Source: Bacteroidales bacterium (GTDB lineage: Bacteria; Bacteroidota; Bacteroidia; Bacteroidales; UBA1402). From it: a stretch of 64,000 nt of DNA. The stretch is taken from assembly GCA_017468435.1 (NCBI GenBank), contig JAFUIP010000014.1:186001-250000 (forward strand), read 5' to 3'. Positions 54,572 through 62,466 of the stretch are shown here, piece by piece. The translations under genes and the position numbers were made by a program. The notes below the pieces were generated by a model. The model had not been told where the DNA came from, did not search any database, and worked only from the letters and a program-made list of their open reading frames with translations. How positions within the stretch are numbered: the stretch's first letter is position 1; each line of letters begins with the position of its first letter.

Positions 54572-57500
54572 ATGAAGACAAAGAAAAAGATATGGCTGCT
54601 CTTGCTCGGTGTATTGACGAGTCAGATTTTTATAGCGCAGACATCAAACGACAACTATGTGCGTGAGATCACGTATCTGGACGGGCAAGGACAGAACACC
54701 CTCACGAGCGTGACCTACCACGATGGCTTGGGACGACCCATGCAGACGGCCACACAAGGCGTGAACACGACGGGAAAGTATATCTACCAAAGACAGGTGT
54801 ATGATGCCCGTGGTCGAGTGGTGGAAGAAAGCCTGCCCACGGTGGGAGGCACAACCCCCGAGTATATCGACAATCGCTGGGATTATCCCGATGTGTTGGA
54901 AGCAACCTACAATGACAGCTGTGCCTATCAAAGAAGAAGCTACGATGCGCTGGATAGACCGACAAGCATACAAAAAGCCGGAGAGGCATGGAACAGCAAT
55001 GACAAGCATATCTCCATCAGCTATGTAAGCAATGCCGCCAATTCGGTAAAGAGATACGAGGCACCCATGGACAGGGTGAGCCTGGTGAAGAGCGGCTATT
55101 ATGCGGCCAACAGCCTGTATGGGGAAGAGAGCATCGACGAGGACGGCCACAAGGTATGCATCTTCAAGGATAAACTCGGAAGAAAGATCTTGGAGCGTCG
55201 CGGAGCAAACAACGATACCTACTTCGTGTACAACGACCTGGGACAGTTGCGCTATGTGCTTAGTCCGGAATATCAGAAGTCGGGATATAAGGATCAATAC
55301 GCTTACGAGTATCGCTACGATGACAGAGGTCGTTGTGTGAAGAAGATACTGCCCTCGTGCGAATATGAACAGTATTGGTACGACAGGGCCGGCCGCCGAA
55401 CTTTCATGCAGGATGCCAATCTCAGGGAAAGAGGCCTGTATCGCTTTTTCTTGTACGATAATCTTGGTCGTTTGACGATAGAGGGCGTATGCTTGTCCTG
55501 CCAAAGAGGCGATGAGGTGAATGAGGCACGCTATACAGGAAACTTCGGGTCAAGTTTCTGTCGGAGCGGATATGAATTGGAAATGCCATCGCGCATAGGC
55601 AGTCCCGTGATAGAGAAAGTGTATTACCACGATGACTACACGTTCTTGAATGGCTATGCACAGCAAGTTTCCATTCCGATAGACTCATTAAGACAATCCT
55701 CTTTGTCGAATAATGCCAAGTCCCTGCCCACGGGAACGATGCAGTATGCGGGCAATGGAGAACCGCTGCTCGATGTGGTCTATTACGACGAAAAAGGACG
55801 ACAGACGCAAACAAGAAGCCTCGGCCTTGATGGCAGATATGTCAAAACATCCACGGCCTATACGTATTGGGGAGAGGTTGGCAATATCCTGCACGAAGAG
55901 TATAGAACAGCCAACGGACAGATGACGCTTTTAAACAAAGCAGAAATCACAAACAACCACGACGGGGCGAGCGGCAAACTGCTCACCACCACGTTGAAAG
56001 CAGGAACGGAAAGCAAGCATCAGACACAGACCGTCAAATCCATAACCTACGACGATCTTGGCCGCGTATCAATCCTCCGACAAGGCGATAATGCTGCCAC
56101 GACGAGCTACGAGTACAATCTGCATGGATGGATTACCCGCCTGAGCGGAAGAGGCTACGAGGAAGAGCTCTTCTACGAGAGCGGAGCAGGAACGCCTCTC
56201 TACAACGGCAATATCAGCAGCAAACTATGGACCACCGACAATGGCGGGCTGTATAGAGGTTACAAGTTTACGTATGACCATTTGAACCGTCTTACGCGTG
56301 CGCAGTACGGAGAACATCGTGACATGCTGGACAATCCCAATCGCTATACGGAAGCCGTGTTGTCGTATTCGGAGAACGGTGTCATCAAACGCCTGCAGCG
56401 CCACGGCTTGAAGAACGATGGGGTGTACGGCAAGATAGACAATCTCAACATAGAGCTCAACGGCAATAAACTGAAGAAGGTCACCGATGATGCTCTGCCC
56501 GTAAACCGCCTCAATGCCGCGGACTTCAAAGACGATGCCGATCTGGCAACGGAATACCGCTATAACGCCAACGGTGCCCTGATAAGCGATGCCAATAAGG
56601 GAATAGCCTCCATAGAATACGACCTAAGGAATTGTCCCAAGAAGATACAGTTCACCAACGGCAACAGTATCAGCTATGTGTACAGCCCCTCGGGACAGAA
56701 GTTGCGCAGCATCTATGTGACGGCCGTGGACAACGTGACCGTGCCGTTAGGAGAGACCGTGGAACTGGATGCCGAGCAGATAATCGCCATCGACTCGACA
56801 GACTACAGCGCCAACCTGATATACGAAAACGGAAGAGTTAAGCGCTATCTCTTCGATGGTGGTTATGTGGATTTGGACGCGACTTCGACAACCTCATCAT
56901 TGCCGCGTTTCCACTACTATACGAAAGATTATCAGGGTAACAACCGAGTGGTGGTGGACGAAACGGGCACTATTTTGCAAACCACACACTACTATCCCTT
57001 TGGCGGGGTGTATGCCGATGCGGGAAGCGGCTCGGCCGTGCAACCCTACAAATACGGCGGCAAGGAACTGGACCGCATGCACGGTCTGAACTGGTACGAC
57101 TTCGGTGCCCGCCCCTACGACGCCACGCTCCAGCAATGGACATCCATCGACCCCAAAGCCGAAGACTACTATCATCTAAGCCCCTACACCTACTGTGCGA
57201 ATAATCCGATAGTTTACGTGGATTCGGAAGGAGAAGCTTTAGAAACGGTTTGGGATGTTACCAGTCTTGTTACCGGAGTAAAAAGTTTTGTTGAAAATGC
57301 CAAAGCAGGCAATGTGGGTGCTGCGGCATTGGATGGCGTAGGTATCATTGTGGACGCGGCTGCTGTTGCTATACCGGGCATTCCCGGAGGCGCGAGCGCC
57401 AGCATCAAAGCCGGAAGGAGTGTGACCAACACTATCCGGTTGAATAATTTGAATGAAAGGGCAAAAATAGGTTGTGAAGCACATCGACAGATACAAAATG

Positions 57501-57814
57501 ATTTACATCGTTTAATTGGAGGTAAGTCTGAGGTTTCAATAATTCTAAGTAATGGTCAGAAGGTAAGAAAAGATTTCGTGTCCAATGAAGGTGTGGTATA
57601 TATAATTAAACCAGATACTGACAGTGGCCATAGAAGCGCTTACAAGAGGAAAAAACTGATGGAAGGAGAAGGGTATATAGTTGCTGAGCCAATTTTTTAT
57701 GATCCATCTGATCCTAAGTATAGAGAAGATTCTCCAAGTTATATTGGCCCCAAGCACAAAAAGGATGATATAGAAGAAGAAAAACACGATTTATATGATT
57801 CAATTATTCATTAA
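54572..57814 (+). CDS. DUF6443/RHS-core polymorphic toxin with nuclease-like tip
   Basis: A 1080-residue exported protein. After a signal peptide (residues 1-22) the DUF6443 region begins with NYVREITYLDGQGQNTLTSVTYHDGLGRPMQTATQG. Many YD repeats follow up to the RHS core end GLNWYDFGARPYDATLQQWTSIDPKAEDYY-HLSPYTYCANNP near residues 825-885. A hydrophobic pre-toxin stretch (about 895-950) leads to a roughly 130-residue tip. The tip has CEAHRQIQNDLHRL, VRKDFV and VYIIKP, the layout of REase-fold (PD-(D/E)XK) toxins, but the E of ExK reads Ile. AT content rises at the tip from about 57440. Its stop overlaps the next ATG by 1 nt (TAATG). Confidence 0.85.
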   Translation: MKTKKKIWLLLLGVLTSQIFIAQTSNDNYVREITYLDGQGQNTLTSVTYHDGLGRPMQTATQGVNTTGKYIYQRQVYDARGRVVEESLPTVGGTTPEYIDNRWDYPDVLEATYNDSCAYQRRSYDALDRPTSIQKAGEAWNSNDKHISISYVSNAANSVKRYEAPMDRVSLVKSGYYAANSLYGEESIDEDGHKVCIFKDKLGRKILERRGANNDTYFVYNDLGQLRYVLSPEYQKSGYKDQYAYEYRYDDRGRCVKKILPSCEYEQYWYDRAGRRTFMQDANLRERGLYRFFLYDNLGRLTIEGVCLSCQRGDEVNEARYTGNFGSSFCRSGYELEMPSRIGSPVIEKVYYHDDYTFLNGYAQQVSIPIDSLRQSSLSNNAKSLPTGTMQYAGNGEPLLDVVYYDEKGRQTQTRSLGLDGRYVKTSTAYTYWGEVGNILHEEYRTANGQMTLLNKAEITNNHDGASGKLLTTTLKAGTESKHQTQTVKSITYDDLGRVSILRQGDNAATTSYEYNLHGWITRLSGRGYEEELFYESGAGTPLYNGNISSKLWTTDNGGLYRGYKFTYDHLNRLTRAQYGEHRDMLDNPNRYTEAVLSYSENGVIKRLQRHGLKNDGVYGKIDNLNIELNGNKLKKVTDDALPVNRLNAADFKDDADLATEYRYNANGALISDANKGIASIEYDLRNCPKKIQFTNGNSISYVYSPSGQKLRSIYVTAVDNVTVPLGETVELDAEQIIAIDSTDYSANLIYENGRVKRYLFDGGYVDLDATSTTSSLPRFHYYTKDYQGNNRVVVDETGTILQTTHYYPFGGVYADAGSGSAVQPYKYGGKELDRMHGLNWYDFGARPYDATLQQWTSIDPKAEDYYHLSPYTYCANNPIVYVDSEGEALETVWDVTSLVTGVKSFVENAKAGNVGAAALDGVGIIVDAAAVAIPGIPGGASASIKAGRSVTNTIRLNNLNERAKIGCEAHRQIQNDLHRLIGGKSEVSIILSNGQKVRKDFVSNEGVVYIIKPDTDSGHRSAYKRKKLMEGEGYIVAEPIFYDPSDPKYREDSPSYIGPKHKKDDIEEEKHDLYDSIIH

Positions 57815-59148
57815 TGTATCTCATGAAATTGACAAAAGCAAAATTGATAAAATTGTTGAAGCCGACTTTGGAGTCGTATGGATACACATTCTTTGAATCG
57901 AAAGGCTCGCAGGGCTTATTCGGAAAGAAAGTGGATGAAGATATGTATCTGATGCTTAGTATGAGCATTCACAGATATTACGACGATCGGTTTACGGCAA
58001 ATTATTGTTTGTCGAATGTGGCAGCCGAAGGTCTTGGTCCTTTTGCAGGAACTTTTTGGAAAGAATGTATGAAGAGGCCTGTCGAACTGCTTACTCCAGA
58101 AGAAGCATTGTTTTATTGCGGCCGTCGTCGTTGCGATATCTGGTGGGAATCTTTTCGGGAAGATAGTCTGGAAGATTTTTTTCGGATGATACGTTTGACA
58201 GAATCGCGAATGGCCGAAAATCAAGTTCTGAAAGAAAAGATTAGAAGTAGTGAGTATTTAAAACATCGGAAAGCGCAGGGCGGTGATAAGAGTGAATCGT
58301 TCCGCCATATTCTCGATGAAATAGGAATCAAGCCTTCGGTAAGAGAAGAGAAGGTAGAGTTGTCGCAACTATCTTTTTACAACAAGAAAACTTTCGAGGC
58401 TTGTCTTCCTTTTTTGGATATCTCTCTATACGAGCAGTATGCCGGTTTGGTTCCGATTGTATATATTGATGCAGAGAATAACTCGGGTATAGAAAATGCT
58501 TTTGCCAAAGATTTTAATGAAACGACACGGTTTATGACAGATTATGTGGCTTGTGCGTTGAATGATATGCAGATAGAATGTCCGTCTTGTAAATACCTTG
58601 TGGTTCGCCCCGATGTGTTTCGTGATGGCATTGAACTTGATGAATCGACTAAAATCTTGTCTGTTTATCTGAAAATGAGTTACGAAGAAATTCATCGATA
58701 TTGGAAATTGAACAGCCTACAGGATTCTTGTGAATTTTGCTTAAATCTGTTGCAGCGAGCCTACCGGCAAGCCATGGCGCAAGGATGGAATCTGCCTTTG
58801 GATACGCTTTTGTCTATTCATCAACAATTTCGCGAAGGTGATTATCGGAATGAGAAGCTTATGAAAGAAATCTGTATCGAATCTTATGATTTGTTGGTTT
58901 CCTTCACGCGTTGTCTGGCTCAGGATTCTGCTGCCATGAAAATACAGACCTACGATGCTCAAAACCAGCAGTTGAAAGCGGAGAAGATGATTCCTGTGGC
59001 CATGGATTATTTTGAGAATGAAATGGGAGATATTCAGCTCACCGATACGGAATTGATAATTGCGAATAAAAACGGAAAGCGTCCCTTTTATGCCTTCAAA
59101 TTGCTAGCTTTGTCTCAATCTTGCATCGATGGAGCTCGCCATGTGTAA
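57814..59148 (+). CDS. Putative immunity protein 1 (unrecognised, 444 aa)
   Basis: A 444-residue cytosolic protein with no signal peptide. The opening (KLTKAKLIKLLKPTLESYGYTFFESKGSQG-LFGKK) is faintly like DUF4304-type immunity domains; the rest is helical with no recognised family. It starts at the TAATG overlap with the toxin gene, the classical place of a cognate immunity gene. An ATG at 57823 is also possible. Base composition is AT-rich like the toxin tip and unlike the RHS core. Function as antitoxin is inferred from position; a tip-linked effector chaperone is an alternative. Confidence 0.55.
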   Translation: MYLMKLTKAKLIKLLKPTLESYGYTFFESKGSQGLFGKKVDEDMYLMLSMSIHRYYDDRFTANYCLSNVAAEGLGPFAGTFWKECMKRPVELLTPEEALFYCGRRRCDIWWESFREDSLEDFFRMIRLTESRMAENQVLKEKIRSSEYLKHRKAQGGDKSESFRHILDEIGIKPSVREEKVELSQLSFYNKKTFEACLPFLDISLYEQYAGLVPIVYIDAENNSGIENAFAKDFNETTRFMTDYVACALNDMQIECPSCKYLVVRPDVFRDGIELDESTKILSVYLKMSYEEIHRYWKLNSLQDSCEFCLNLLQRAYRQAMAQGWNLPLDTLLSIHQQFREGDYRNEKLMKEICIESYDLLVSFTRCLAQDSAAMKIQTYDAQNQQLKAEKMIPVAMDYFENEMGDIQLTDTELIIANKNGKRPFYAFKLLALSQSCIDGARHV

Positions 59149-60505
59149 ATCTTACAATTTATGTATGAAGAATATGGAATCCAGATCAAAAAAGAAGACT
59201 TCGAATTTTAATGCCACAACATTTACTATGGAAAACCTTTATGATTTCAATAGTAAAAATTATTTAGCCACTTTTCGTGCACACCCTGAAATAGATTATA
59301 AAAAAACGTTCTGGGTGGACCATGATCTGTCCTGTGGCGAGTATGAAGGTATTAAATTTCCGGTAGTATACAAAGAGTCTTCTGTTAGCGGAAAACGTTT
59401 TCGCGATGTTTTGGGAGGTTGTGGTTGTTATCTGATTTCTGATAGAATGAAACGAATATTGGAAGAAAACAACGTGACAGGTTGGCAAACTTATCCAATA
59501 GTTATGTATGATAAGCGAGGAAATGAAATCAAAGGCTATCATGGATTTAGTATAACGGGCCATTGTGGAGGGGAGTTTACGTTTTGTCAAGATAAAGAGA
59601 TCCAAATAGATGAATATTCTGTGGGGAAACAAGGGATATCAATCGATCTGGAACAATGGGATGGAAGTGATATTTTCACGGTAAGTGAACGAGGAGTATA
59701 TAAAGTCGTCACACAAAGAGTATACAATCTTTTCAAAAAGAATAAGATTGATGCTTTAAGTATGATAGCCCTCTCGAAATATGTGCATGATCAACGAACG
59801 GTGAATAGTATAACGATTGTTGATTTCATGAAAATGTCTCAATCAAAAGTGCTTACGTCGTATGAAATAGACAAAAAAGGCTCAAGCGAGGTTTGCAGGC
59901 CGGGATATAGTGCCGTTTGCCGAAAGGATTGGGGTTTGTTGCAAGTTTCTTTTGAAAGATATTCAAGAATGGAAAGAAACCGTGTTACATATACTTATAT
60001 CGACCCGATTTTTCGAGCGCGTATTGATAGTCTGCGCAATTGGCTGACTCCTTTTTGTGAGAAAATGAATTTGACAGAAGCCTTTGAGAAGACTTGGACT
60101 GTCGAAATGATGAATGCTGATTATGTTAAAAGAGAGAATTTGTCGAATCTTTATCCAGGCTATTCCGAAAAGAAATTTGATGCTTCCGATTTGAAGAAAA
60201 TAATTGTCTTTGGACGTGAAAGGCTCGAGTCTCTACAAGATTTATGGCAAGTGTATGAGTTTGGCAACGTCTGTTTTTTGAAAGATATCTTACCTCTTGA
60301 GTTGATGGACGAAACTAAGATATTGGCCTACTTGACATTGGCTCGCATACTTAAACCGCATTGTTACGAAGAAGAAAAAGCACAAATCTTGGAAAAATGG
60401 AATGCTAGCCAAAAAGAGTATGCGCCTGAAGACCTGCTGAATCTCTGTTTGAAGGAACACCGCGAAGAACTTATCCGTACGATGGAAGCGACGGAGATAT
60501 TTTAA
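59129..60505 (+). CDS. Putative immunity protein 2 (Imm11/DUF1629-like)
   Basis: A 458-residue cytosolic protein. Residues about 50-170 (FPVVYKESS...GGCGCYLISDRMKRILEENNVTGWQTYPIVMYDKRGNEIKGYHGFSITGHCGG) resemble the DUF1629/Imm11-type immunity fold, in which a 'SDR-K-ILEE...W-YPI' segment is typical; this is by eye. The remaining 250 residues, mostly helical, are unrecognised and share loosely the architecture of the preceding protein. The chosen start overlaps the previous stop by 20 nt; ATGs at 59141, 59162 and 59171 are alternatives. AT-rich composition. Confidence 0.55.
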   Translation: MELAMCKSYNLCMKNMESRSKKKTSNFNATTFTMENLYDFNSKNYLATFRAHPEIDYKKTFWVDHDLSCGEYEGIKFPVVYKESSVSGKRFRDVLGGCGCYLISDRMKRILEENNVTGWQTYPIVMYDKRGNEIKGYHGFSITGHCGGEFTFCQDKEIQIDEYSVGKQGISIDLEQWDGSDIFTVSERGVYKVVTQRVYNLFKKNKIDALSMIALSKYVHDQRTVNSITIVDFMKMSQSKVLTSYEIDKKGSSEVCRPGYSAVCRKDWGLLQVSFERYSRMERNRVTYTYIDPIFRARIDSLRNWLTPFCEKMNLTEAFEKTWTVEMMNADYVKRENLSNLYPGYSEKKFDASDLKKIIVFGRERLESLQDLWQVYEFGNVCFLKDILPLELMDETKILAYLTLARILKPHCYEEEKAQILEKWNASQKEYAPEDLLNLCLKEHREELIRTMEATEIF

Positions 60506-60517
60506 CTAAAAAAATAT

Positions 60518-60547
60518 TTGCAAATCCGTTGATAATGTGTACTTTTG
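60518..60547 (+). promoter_or_regulatory. Promoter of rimP-nusA-infB
   Basis: TTG (60518-60520), 19 bp, then TACTTTTG (60540-60547): a near-perfect Bacteroidota promoter giving a leader of about 95 nt before the rimP ATG. Confidence 0.75.
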
Positions 60548-60562
60548 CAGCCGATGTAAGTG

Positions 60563-60598
60563 AAGGAGGGCCCCGATGGTCTTCCTTTCGTTTTTCTT
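60563..60598 (+). terminator. Leader hairpin with U-run: possible attenuator of rimP-nusA-infB
   Basis: A 10-bp stem with two G-T wobbles pairs 60563-60572 (AAGGAGGGCC) with 60578-60587 (GGTCTTCCTT), loop CCGAT, followed by TTCGTTTTTCTT. It is only about 10 nt from the expected transcription start and upstream of the rimP ATG, so it reads as an intrinsic terminator in the leader of an operon that encodes NusA, itself a termination factor. Confidence 0.5.
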
Positions 60599-60647
60599 AA
60601 TACGCAAGATTTGCGTCGAAAGGAAGGATAATTTTTATTCAGATAAT

Positions 60648-61112
60648 ATGCTAAAAGATTCTGTTATTCAGGTAGTTGAGCCTTGGTTGGAAGAACGCGG
60701 ATTCTTCTTGGTCGATTGTAAGATTTCGACCGATAACGTCATTTCCATTGAGTTTGAATCGTATAAGGCCTCGGTGAACATCGACGATTGTAGCGCTTTG
60801 AGTGCCTTTATCGAAAGCCAATTCGACAGAGAAGAGGAAGATTTTTCGCTCGAAGTGTCGTCGGCCGGCATCGGTTATCCCTTCAAAGTGAAAGCGCAGT
60901 GGCTCAAGCACATCGGCAAAGATGTGGAAGTTCGCCTGAAAGACGGCAGAAAATTGGTAGGCGTATTGCAAAGCGTGGGCGACAACGATTTCTGCGTGAA
61001 TGTGCTTCGCAAAGTGAAGCCCGAAGGCGCCAAGCGTCCCATGCAAGTGGAAGTGGACGAAACCTACAGTTACGAAGAAACCAAGTCGGTGGCGCAACAT
61101 ATTGATTTCTAA
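60648..61112 (+). CDS. rimP: Ribosome maturation factor RimP
   Basis: A 154-residue RimP, needed for 30S subunit maturation. The N-terminal MLKDSVIQVVEPWLEERGFFLVDCKIS and the VSSAGIGYPFKVKAQWLKHIGKDVEVRLKDGRKLVGVL stretch are typical, the latter within an Sm-like C-terminal domain. The frame extends to 60576, but the ATG at 60648 gives the family N-terminus and lies past the promoter and leader hairpin. First gene of the classical rimP-nusA-infB order. Confidence 0.94.
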   Translation: MLKDSVIQVVEPWLEERGFFLVDCKISTDNVISIEFESYKASVNIDDCSALSAFIESQFDREEEDFSLEVSSAGIGYPFKVKAQWLKHIGKDVEVRLKDGRKLVGVLQSVGDNDFCVNVLRKVKPEGAKRPMQVEVDETYSYEETKSVAQHIDF

Positions 61113-61187
61113 GCGAATCTGCGTAACTGGTTTTGCATTGAACAGCAATCAAACAGCAATCAATAACAATTAAAAAATATAACAAAA

Positions 61188-62462
61188 ATGGCTAAAAAAG
61201 CAGCTCCAGCAGAGGAGAGAATCAACCTGATTGAGATTTTCTCCGATTTCAAGGAATCCAAGAACATCGACCGCAACACGATGATCAATGTGATTGTAGA
61301 TTCTTTCCGTAATGTGATTGCCAAACTCTATGGCACCGACGAACAGTACGACGTCATTATCAACCCCGACAATGGCGACTTCGAAATTTGGCACAACCGC
61401 GTGGTGGTGGCCGACGACGAACTGACCAATCCTCAGTTGCAGATTTCGCTCAGCGAAGCTCAGCAGATTGACGAAGACTACGAAGAAGGCGAAGAAGTAA
61501 CCAAGAAAGTTCCTTTCAGCGCATTTGGCCGTCGCGCCATTTTGAATTTGCGTCAGACTTTGGCTTCTCGTATCATGGAATTGCAGAAGGAAAACCTTTA
61601 TGCTCGTTTCAGCGAATTGGTGGGCCAGTTGGTCAGCGCCGAAGTATATCAGATCTGGAAGAAGGAAATCCTTTTGCTCGACGACGAAAACAACGAAATG
61701 TTGTTGCCCAAGCAGGAACAGATTCCTACCGATTTCTATCGTAAGGGTGAAACCGTTCGCGCTGCCATTGAACGCGTGGAAAACAAGAACAACAATCCTA
61801 AGATTATCTTGTCGCGTACTTCTTCTACCTTCCTGGAACGTTTGTTCGAATTGGAAGTGCCCGAAATTCACGATGGTTTGATCAGCATCCGCGCCGTTGC
61901 CCGCATCCCGGGTGAAAGAGCCAAGATTGCTGTTGAATCGTACGACGACCGCATCGACCCCGTAGGCGCTTGTGTAGGTGTGAAGGGTTCTCGTATCCAC
62001 GGCATCGTTCGTGAACTTCGCAACGAAAATATCGACGTTATCAACTATACGCCCAACGTGAGCTTGTTTATCCAGCGCGCGCTCAGTCCTGCCAAGATTT
62101 CTTCCATCCGTTTGGACGAAGAAAACAAGCAAGCTTCTGTTTGGTTGAAGCCCGAAGAAGTATCTTTGGCCATCGGTAAGAATGGTAACAACATCAAGTT
62201 GGCCAGTATGCTCACCGGCTATCAGTTGGATGTATTCCGCGAAACCGATGCGGAAGAAGAAGACGATATCTATTTGGATGAATTCATGGACGAAATCGAC
62301 GAATGGGTAATCAATGCCCTGAAGTCTATCGGTTGCGATACCGCCCGTGATGTGCTCGCTCTTTCTCGTGAAGTGCTTGTTGAAAAAGCCGACCTGGAAG
62401 AATCTACTGTGGACGAAGTCCTTGCTATTCTGAAAGCTGAGTTTGAAGAATCCGAAAATTAA
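61188..62462 (+). CDS. nusA: Transcription termination/antitermination factor NusA
   Basis: A 424-residue NusA that binds RNA polymerase at pauses. It has the N-terminal polymerase-binding domain, an S1 domain around residues 135-200, KH domains with GACVGVKGSRIHGIVRELRNENIDV and EVSLAIGKNGNNIKLASMLTGYQ, and an acidic C-terminal tail. Length fits the family form lacking the extra acidic repeats of E. coli. It starts 75 bp after rimP and ends 4 bp before infB. Confidence 0.96.
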   Translation: MAKKAAPAEERINLIEIFSDFKESKNIDRNTMINVIVDSFRNVIAKLYGTDEQYDVIINPDNGDFEIWHNRVVVADDELTNPQLQISLSEAQQIDEDYEEGEEVTKKVPFSAFGRRAILNLRQTLASRIMELQKENLYARFSELVGQLVSAEVYQIWKKEILLLDDENNEMLLPKQEQIPTDFYRKGETVRAAIERVENKNNNPKIILSRTSSTFLERLFELEVPEIHDGLISIRAVARIPGERAKIAVESYDDRIDPVGACVGVKGSRIHGIVRELRNENIDVINYTPNVSLFIQRALSPAKISSIRLDEENKQASVWLKPEEVSLAIGKNGNNIKLASMLTGYQLDVFRETDAEEEDDIYLDEFMDEIDEWVINALKSIGCDTARDVLALSREVLVEKADLEESTVDEVLAILKAEFEESEN

Positions 62463-62466
62463 TGCT

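Noticed and set aside
50473..60505. Prophage or integrative element carrying the RHS genes
   Set aside because: No integrase, tRNA, direct-repeat ends or phage genes were seen around it; both flanks are ordinary chromosome genes.
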